Part shown: one piece after another, positions 7,121-11,838 of the stretch
Numbering within the stretch: position 1 is the first letter of the stretch
Layout of the letters: each line of letters opens with the position of its first letter
Origin: Lentimicrobiaceae bacterium
Lineage (GTDB): Bacteria > Bacteroidota > Bacteroidia > Bacteroidales > WCHB1-69
Length of the DNA: 11,838 nucleotides
Direction of reading: 5' to 3'
Assembly (NCBI GenBank): GCA_009776395.1
Contig: WRNX01000032.1
Span: forward strand, 1-11,838
Position numbers and translations under genes: made by a program
The notes under the pieces: model-generated
Seen by the model: the letters and a program-made list of their open reading frames with translations, nothing else
Database searches by the model: none
What the model was told of the DNA's origin: nothing

Positions 7121-10100
7121 TTAGTACACTACCTTTACCACCCTGTTCCCCGATTTTATAATAAAAACTCCTCGAACATTGAGATTAATACTCATCATAT
7201 CGCTATGGACAACTCCTTGATAAACCAATTGCCCCATAACGGAATACAGATCCAAATTTTCTCCAATATTCAACCCGCTTATATATAATCTATCGTTATT
7301 AATCCACGCTACTAAGGGATTGTTTTCGTTTTTATTGTTTTCATTTATGGATAGTTCTTTTACTACATTAATATCGGTAAGGATGAGCATATCCTGCTCG
7401 GTGCAATCCCAATGGCGAAAAGCAAGATGAATGGTTTCGTTGGCATAAGAAGATAGGGGTACTTTAACCGTTTTTAATCCATACCCCGAAAGTTCACCAC
7501 CAAGAAACTCAGTGTAATCGGAAGGATAAAGGGTTTCGGTACGCACCGCAGTAAATGTTTCAGGATCTATACCTTTGGTAGAAATTAATACAGAATATTT
7601 TTCTGCACCCCACTCATTAGAGTTAGCACTGCCCACTTTATAGGAAAGCGTATAGGTGCCATCTAATTTCAATGGCGGAGAGATGAGCCAGTTATCCGGC
7701 GTAAGAGGAAATTCATACGCCGCATCATAAGATTCGGACAAGGCATAATATTGTCCGGTTGCTTCAAAAGATTGCCATTTTTTTGTGTCTCCATCTGCAT
7801 CAATATTAAACCAGCAATCATCTATTTCACCGGCTATATCGCCTTGAAAATCCCCATGCCAAGGATAAGTTGTTGTGGCAGGGCAAACTCTGTTTTCAAT
7901 AAGCTTACTCTTTGAATCATTGCTTGGATCCATATCACCTGCTAAAACCACAGTTACTTTAAGGGTATGATTTCCGGCGGCGGAAAGGTCTAATTTTTTA
8001 TTAAAAGTATAGTTTACAGATGCCAAACTGGTGATATAACCCACATAGTTTTCGGTGGCAACAACTGCGCCGTTGTATTCCAATATCAATTGAAATCCGC
8101 TAATGCTTTCACCTCCATTGTTTTTTATTTTAGCAGTTACAGTTTCATTATTTGATAAATTCATATTGATTTCCGGCGGAGCAGTAATTGCTACCACTTC
8201 CGCATCAACATAATTACTTAAATTAAAAACTCTGATATCATCTACCGACCACATGTGTCCACTCTGCCCTCCGCTATTCGTGTATTTGAACGCTATATAA
8301 ATATCTTTTCCAGCATAATTGTTTAATGGCACCTCTATTCTTGCCCACTCTTCGTCGGGGGTTTCATTGCCTCCCAAACTGTGAATTTCTGTAAATGAAG
8401 ATACGTCTGGGGTGGTAGTAGAGATCCATACCCCTGAGTAGGTGAAGAATTTTTTGTCATATACATACGACCAAAATTCCAACATAAAATCTCCGTCGGC
8501 GGGAATAGAGAATTTAGGAGAGATGAGCCACCCTAACGAGCCATCCCACCACGCATAACTTGCTCTGCCAACGCCTGAATGAGCGCCATAAGGCGTTCTC
8601 TTCCATTCTCCTATTTTGTTCCAGCAGTAGGGTGGAAAAATCTCCTCTTCAAAATCCTCTTCATAAGGAAAAGTAAGCGCATCGCAAACCAAATTTTTAA
8701 CGGTAACCGTCAGTTCGTCGTTTTCAGGAACTTCATCGCTTTCCAATTCGGCAACAACAGTTAATTTATATGTTCCTGAAACTGAAAGATCTACTTTTTT
8801 ATTAAAGGAATAAACTACCTCGCCCAAGTCTGGTATTGTATTTGTAAATACCTCTTTTGTAATAAAACTATCATTCAAATGCAACGTTAACTCGAAGCCT
8901 GTAACGGGCAGTCTCCCGTTGTTCTTAATGGTTGCTTTAATCTCCTGTTGTTCAGAAAGCCCAAGATGAACTCCCTCAGGCGATATGGCTTTTACGGCAA
9001 TATCGGTACCAAAATAATCATCAATCGTAATGGCGTCTATTTGAATAGAGTGTCCATATTCTTCATAACCTTCAAAAGCAATGAAGTATTGGTTTGAGGG
9101 CTCGGGCAACGGAATAATTTGTTCTGTCCATTCATCAATCATTTCTGTATATTTTTCCAAAAATACCCATTCGCTTTTGGAAGAAGTTCTATAGTAAATT
9201 TTTAGGCTATCCTGATCTCCTGCATATTGTTGTTGAATATGATGAAATTTCAGAACGGGATTTGCCATTTGGGTAATATCCATAGGTGGAGTTATTAATT
9301 TTGTGATGGCGTCATCTTTTCCGATAGTATAGAAATATGCTTTGTACGCTCCGTCAAATGCATCTAAGGGTTCTAATCCGGGAATTCCCTGTGCGTATGC
9401 TGCATCACAAACTTTCCACTTAAAGTTTTCTGCCACATATTCTTGTGTCCAGCAGGGAGGCAAATTATTTCCGTTATTTTCAAAACTTTCAAAATATGGA
9501 AATGTTGTAATCACATCACAGCCTAAGTTTGTAACTATTGAGGTTGCGGTGTCGTTTGCAGCAACTTGGTCGTCGGGCATATTGGCAACCACTTGTATTT
9601 TATGTATTCCCTGTGCTGTGAGATCCAATGTGGTATTAAAAGTATAGGTAACCTCGCCCAAACTTGGAATAGAGCCGGTAAAATTTTCAGTAGTTATTAC
9701 ATTATTATTTTGTAATAATTTTAGGGGAAATCCGCTTGCCGGCGTTCCGCTGTTGTTTTTTAATTTCACTGTAACCTGTTCATTCGTAGAAAGGATAGCG
9801 TACTCTCCGGAGATAGGGGTAAGAGATAACGCTTGAATATCCACATAACTGTCAAAATGCGATACAGTGATGTCATCAATAAGCCATCTGTGCCCATAGT
9901 CGCCACTATATAAAAAAGCGATATATATGGTTTGTCCGTTAAAAGCGTCTAAAGCTACACTGATGTTTTTCCAACTTCCAATGGCAACTTCATCTCCAGC
10001 CAATACTTTGATTTCTGTAAATGCGGTTAAGTCATCATTAACGGTGGTAGAAACGAGCACTCCGCTATATTGATAACCAATAAGTTGCGTGTAAGACCAG

Positions 10101-10384
10101 AAGTCGAGCGTTGGGGTTCCAAAATTAGGAAGTGTAATAGGCGGTGTAATGAGCGCTGAGGTTTGCATGCCAGATGCGAAATCATGCATGGCAGAACCAG
10201 ATGTATTGTTATGCGTGTTTAGCGTATACCTTTCCCACGTTTTAGTACCGGAAGTATGGAGTATTGACCATCCCGGTGGTGGAAAATCGGCGCTTTCAAA
10301 ACCCTCAGTCCATGGAAATTGCTGTGCATAAGCAAATCCAAACAGAGTCAGGAAAAAGATTGTTAAAAAAATTATTTTTTTCAT
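7121..10384 (-). CDS. Secreted multidomain adhesin-like protein with T9SS-like C-terminus
   Basis: A 1087-residue exported surface or extracellular protein with no visible catalytic motif. A signal peptide covers 1-20 (MKKIIFLTIFF to FAYA, cut before QQ). The body is an alternating array. Jelly-roll 'cleaved adhesin'-like modules lie at about 22-175, 288-455, 568-718 and 838-1005; each starts with an FPW-EGFES, FPYFESFE or FPYEEDFEE type sequence, and the first three end in IDDITV-like strands. CARDB/Ig-like modules lie at 180-285, 458-565 and 722-835; each has a variant of SLGEVTYTFN-LDL and ends in N-C-D/P. The C-terminus (about 1010-1087) resembles a Bacteroidales sorting domain, with LDLYSVMGQLVY, RGVFIIKSG and VVKVVY, lacking the PNP motif. 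The start at 10384 is preferred because the signal peptide begins there; an in-frame ATG at 10438 would add 18 charged residues in front. Similar modules occur in gingipain haemagglutinin regions, so binding of host or polymer surfaces is a fair guess. Confidence 0.85.
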   Translation of the reverse strand: MKKIIFLTIFFLTLFGFAYAQQFPWTEGFESADFPPPGWSILHTSGTKTWERYTLNTHNNTSGSAMHDFASGMQTSALITPPITLPNFGTPTLDFWSYTQLIGYQYSGVLVSTTVNDDLTAFTEIKVLAGDEVAIGSWKNISVALDAFNGQTIYIAFLYSGDYGHRWLIDDITVSHFDSYVDIQALSLTPISGEYAILSTNEQVTVKLKNNSGTPASGFPLKLLQNNNVITTENFTGSIPSLGEVTYTFNTTLDLTAQGIHKIQVVANMPDDQVAANDTATSIVTNLGCDVITTFPYFESFENNGNNLPPCWTQEYVAENFKWKVCDAAYAQGIPGLEPLDAFDGAYKAYFYTIGKDDAITKLITPPMDITQMANPVLKFHHIQQQYAGDQDSLKIYYRTSSKSEWVFLEKYTEMIDEWTEQIIPLPEPSNQYFIAFEGYEEYGHSIQIDAITIDDYFGTDIAVKAISPEGVHLGLSEQQEIKATIKNNGRLPVTGFELTLHLNDSFITKEVFTNTIPDLGEVVYSFNKKVDLSVSGTYKLTVVAELESDEVPENDELTVTVKNLVCDALTFPYEEDFEEEIFPPYCWNKIGEWKRTPYGAHSGVGRASYAWWDGSLGWLISPKFSIPADGDFMLEFWSYVYDKKFFTYSGVWISTTTPDVSSFTEIHSLGGNETPDEEWARIEVPLNNYAGKDIYIAFKYTNSGGQSGHMWSVDDIRVFNLSNYVDAEVVAITAPPEINMNLSNNETVTAKIKNNGGESISGFQLILEYNGAVVATENYVGYITSLASVNYTFNKKLDLSAAGNHTLKVTVVLAGDMDPSNDSKSKLIENRVCPATTTYPWHGDFQGDIAGEIDDCWFNIDADGDTKKWQSFEATGQYYALSESYDAAYEFPLTPDNWLISPPLKLDGTYTLSYKVGSANSNEWGAEKYSVLISTKGIDPETFTAVRTETLYPSDYTEFLGGELSGYGLKTVKVPLSSYANETIHLAFRHWDCTEQDMLILTDINVVKELSINENNKNENNPLVAWINNDRLYISGLNIGENLDLYSVMGQLVYQGVVHSDMMSINLNVRGVFIIKSGNRVVKVVY

Positions 10385-10455
10385 TTGTAAAGTATTTGAT
10401 AAATATCGTTTAAATTTAATTTCATTTTCAAAATCCATTGGTTATGTGTATTTTT

Positions 10456-10486
10456 CAAAGATATAAATAGAAAAAATGCTTTCAAA
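10456..10486 (-). promoter_or_regulatory. Bacteroidota-type promoter for the adhesin-like gene
   Basis: Read on the minus strand, TTTG (10486-10483), then 19 nt, then TATCTTTG (10463-10456) matches the phylum's -33/-7 consensus TTTG-N19-21-TAnnTTTG exactly. The transcript would start near 10450, giving a leader of about 65 nt before the preferred ATG at 10384. The upstream ATG at 10438 would also be within the transcript, about 12 nt from its 5' end. Confidence 0.75.
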
Positions 10487-10537
10487 AATCTTAAAGAAAC
10501 TTTCGAAAATGTATTCTTTTTATGTTCAATAGAAAAA

Positions 10538-11440
10538 TCAATACGGTCTTTGGTATTTTGTAAACGCCACTCTTACTTTGATCCCTACTACCATTAAATT
10601 TGTTCTGTTGGCAATCTTCAGAATAGCTAGTTCGGGGAGTTTGTCAGGGTCAGTAAAGTTTGAGTAGGGCTGCCGACTGTCTTTAATAGGATCGTACAAC
10701 GCACAGTCGAAATATGCGCCGGTGTATATGATGATATTATTGTCCACACGCCATTTCACACCTGCTTCACAAGCAAACATCACCATGACGCCAAAATCTA
10801 ATTTGTTATCTACGGTATTACCCTCAAAGGCTCCTAACTTGGCAAAAGTTTGTGTAGCCGCCCAGTTGTCTAAAGAAGGAAAGTAAGCGGCATTTGAAAG
10901 TGTATCTATTCTTGCTTCATATTTATTGTTGAACATTAAGATCAATTTAGCTCCAGCCAACGCATAAAATCCTGCTTTTTGACTCCGTTGCCAATTCCAA
11001 TATTGCTTCTGCTTGGATTGAAACTGCAACATCACAGGGATAGTTACAAACATAACCTTATGTATTTCAGTATAACCCTTTAACGTGGTGTGCAAATCAT
11101 AAGATAACTCATTTTTCTCATCAAAAAGCCCTTTTGTAAGCGCTTGTAAAGAGGAAATTTTTGATTTTACGCTAAAGAGTCCAAATCCAGCACCGGTATG
11201 AATCCCTAACTGCTGATTGAAAAATCCGGTAAAACCTGCTCCAAAATCGCTACTAAACCCAAGCGAGGAGGTCTCCTTATTGGCGGGTTGAAAGCAGTAG
11301 GTAGAGATTCCACCTGCAGCATAAATCGAAAATTCAGGCGGCGCTTTTTTTTGCGCTATAACTTGCAAACTGCCGATTGTCAATAATACTAATAATAATT
11401 TCTTTGCTGCGTGCACCATTCTATTTGTTCTTTTTTTCAT
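10538..11440 (-). CDS. Probable outer-membrane beta-barrel protein
   Basis: A 300-residue protein with a Sec signal peptide (Lys/Arg-rich start, hydrophobic LLLVLLTIGSL, likely cut near VIA/Q at 29-30). The mature part alternates polar and hydrophobic residues, with many aromatic and glycine-rich strands such as FSIYAAGGIS, FGAGFTGFF, LGIHTGAGFGLF, FYALAGAKLILMF, IIIYTGAYFDCALY and a terminal LMVVGIKVRVAF, as expected for a small outer-membrane barrel of the kind often annotated 'outer membrane beta-barrel protein' in Bacteroidota. I do not recognise a specific function; a role with the neighbouring T9SS cargo genes (PorT-like, for example) cannot be shown. Met8 (11419) is an alternative start. 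No TAnnTTTG box lies just upstream, so it may be read through from the gene at 11503, 62 bp before it. Confidence 0.75.
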   Translation of the reverse strand: MKKRTNRMVHAAKKLLLVLLTIGSLQVIAQKKAPPEFSIYAAGGISTYCFQPANKETSSLGFSSDFGAGFTGFFNQQLGIHTGAGFGLFSVKSKISSLQALTKGLFDEKNELSYDLHTTLKGYTEIHKVMFVTIPVMLQFQSKQKQYWNWQRSQKAGFYALAGAKLILMFNNKYEARIDTLSNAAYFPSLDNWAATQTFAKLGAFEGNTVDNKLDFGVMVMFACEAGVKWRVDNNIIIYTGAYFDCALYDPIKDSRQPYSNFTDPDKLPELAILKIANRTNLMVVGIKVRVAFTKYQRPY

Positions 11441-11458
11441 AATGGATAATGATTTAGT

Positions 11459-11514
11459 GATTAATGTTTAATGTTTAATGATTAGTGGTTAGTGATTAAT
11501 GATTACTGTTTAAC
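11459..11514. repeat. Tandem 7-bp repeat array, eight degenerate units
   Basis: From 11459 to 11514 the sequence is eight consecutive heptamers in perfect register, each fitting G(A/T/G)TTA(A/G/C)(T/C); the common forms are GATTAAT and GTTTAAT. One further shifted unit (ATTTAGT, 11452-11458) precedes it. The array fills the gap between the barrel gene and the upstream T9SS cargo gene and overlaps that gene's last three codons and its stop (11503-11505). Confidence 0.8.
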
Positions 11515-11838
11515 TATTTTTTTTGTTATTATTCCTTCTTCTGTGGTTATTCTTACAAAATAGATTCCACTCTGCAAATGCGAAATATTGAAAACCACCC
11601 CGTCAGCCTTTGGCTGCCACCCCTCCAATTTATTGGAGGGGAATTTTGCCCCTACGTTTCTGCCGTAAACATCAAATATTTCCACATCCGTAACTTGTAA
11701 CCCATAACTCGTAACTTGTAACTCTCCCGTAGTGGGATTCGGTATCAGTGTTATCTCGTTTTTTAAGCACACAGATGACGCAGATTGAACAGATTTACTC
11801 TGATTCAGTACCTCATTATCCTTTTCTCCATTCTCCCT
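11503..11838 (-). CDS. T9SS type A sorting domain-containing protein, C-terminal fragment
   Basis: The frame is open from the TAA at 11503-11505 through the right edge of the window, so this is the last 111 residues of a longer gene rather than a small protein; the GTG at 11772 is an internal codon. The visible part is a classical type A sorting domain: ITLIPNPTTGELQV, then VEIFDVYGRNV, then ISHLQSGIYFVRI and a basic KKIVKQ end. Such domains direct export through the outer membrane by the type IX system and attachment to the surface. The N-terminal function is unknown. Odd features: residues just before the domain are encoded by a 9-bp repeat, ELQVTSYGLQVT by a 7-bp repeat, and the segment AKFPSNKLEGWQPKADG by a palindrome-rich insertion between the usual YGR and NISHL strands. 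Confidence 0.85.
   Translation of the reverse strand, partial: RENGEKDNEVLNQSKSVQSASSVCLKNEITLIPNPTTGELQVTSYGLQVTDVEIFDVYGRNVGAKFPSNKLEGWQPKADGVVFNISHLQSGIYFVRITTEEGIITKKIVKQ
11604..11652. repeat. Palindromic repeat inside coding sequence
   Basis: Two inverted repeats lie side by side: CAGCC (11604-11608) with GGCTG (11612-11616), and a perfect 10-bp-arm palindrome CCCCTCCAAT (11620-11629) with ATTGGAGGGG (11632-11641). GGGG at 11638-11641 can alternatively pair with CCCC at 11649-11652. Such GC-rich palindromes in an AT-rich genome look like a REP-type intergenic element. Here it is translated on the minus strand into part of a sorting domain. Confidence 0.7.
11690..11724. repeat. Tandem 7-bp repeat array (GTAACTT type), five units, in coding sequence
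   Basis: Five heptamers in register from 11690 to 11724 fit (G/A)TAAC(T/C)(T/C); GTAACTT occurs twice. Three units make 21 bp, so the encoded peptide on the minus strand repeats every seven residues: ELQVTSY then GLQVTDV. It lies directly after the PNPTTG motif of the sorting domain. Confidence 0.75.
11770..11805. repeat. Tandem 9-bp repeat (CACAGATGA type) in coding sequence
   Basis: Three clear 9-bp units with the core CAGAT (CACAGATGA, CGCAGATTG, AACAGATTT) and a fourth degenerate one (ACTCTGATT). The region 11767-11784 matches 121-138 at 16 of 18 positions. Because the period is a multiple of three, the minus-strand frame stays open, giving a Ser/Val/Gln-rich linker (NQSKSVQSASSV) before the sorting domain. 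Confidence 0.65.

Noticed and set aside
9342..9647. 101-codon plus-strand open frame antisense to the adhesin-like gene
   Set aside because: Antisense shadow of a well-supported module; no promoter, signal or family pattern.
10385..10438. N-terminal extension of the adhesin-like protein to the ATG at 10438
   Set aside because: It puts 18 charged residues before a complete signal peptide that begins at the next Met; kept only as a low-interest alternative.
11459..11724. Short regular repeats considered as a CRISPR array
   Set aside because: Units are 7 bp with no spacers and part of the region is coding; this is tandem repetition, not a CRISPR array.
11503..11772. Stand-alone 89-residue protein starting at GTG 11772
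   Set aside because: The frame is open upstream to the window edge and the sequence is a sorting domain, so it is the end of a longer protein.

Overview
The window is low-GC, gene-dense chromosomal DNA from a member of the Bacteroidota, most likely Bacteroidales. The evidence is a promoter matching the phylum consensus (TTTG, 19 nt, TAnnTTTG), genes that start without Shine-Dalgarno sequences, a long S1 protein with an acidic N-terminal extension, a DUF1599-type protein, and three secreted proteins ending in type IX secretion (T9SS)-like C-terminal sorting domains. No genus can be named from the sequence alone.

Layout: the left edge (1-66) is the 3' end of a 5S rRNA, so a ribosomal RNA operon ends here, closed by a strong intrinsic terminator (69-102). 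A noncoding stretch of about 285 bases follows. It holds degenerate 9-bp-period repeats, a promoter -7 box, and a short leader with a boxA-like element and two hairpins in front of rpsA (388-2388, ribosomal protein S1). Then come a 1350-residue secreted M6-family metalloprotease with many accessory domains (2445-6497) and, 8 bp behind it, a small DUF1599-like protein with two copies of its domain (6506-7051).

The right half is on the minus strand. It contains a 1087-residue secreted adhesin-like protein built as (jelly-roll + CARDB/Ig-like) x3 + jelly-roll + sorting domain (7121-10384) with its own promoter, a probable outer-membrane beta-barrel protein (10538-11440), and the C-terminal part of another T9SS cargo protein that runs off the right edge (11503-11838).

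The genes do not form one pathway. The left is translation machinery (5S rRNA, S1). The rest is cell-surface and secretion functions: protease, adhesin and barrel. I see no defence system, mobile element, CRISPR array or tRNA. The least ordinary signal is at the right end. The last partial gene has four repetitive elements (a 9-bp array, a 7-bp array, a perfect 10-bp-arm palindrome, and a second 7-bp array covering its stop codon) within about 350 bases. Three lie fully inside the reading frame, so intergenic-type repeats are being translated within a sorting domain. One of these repeats recurs with 16/18 identity next to the 5S gene.
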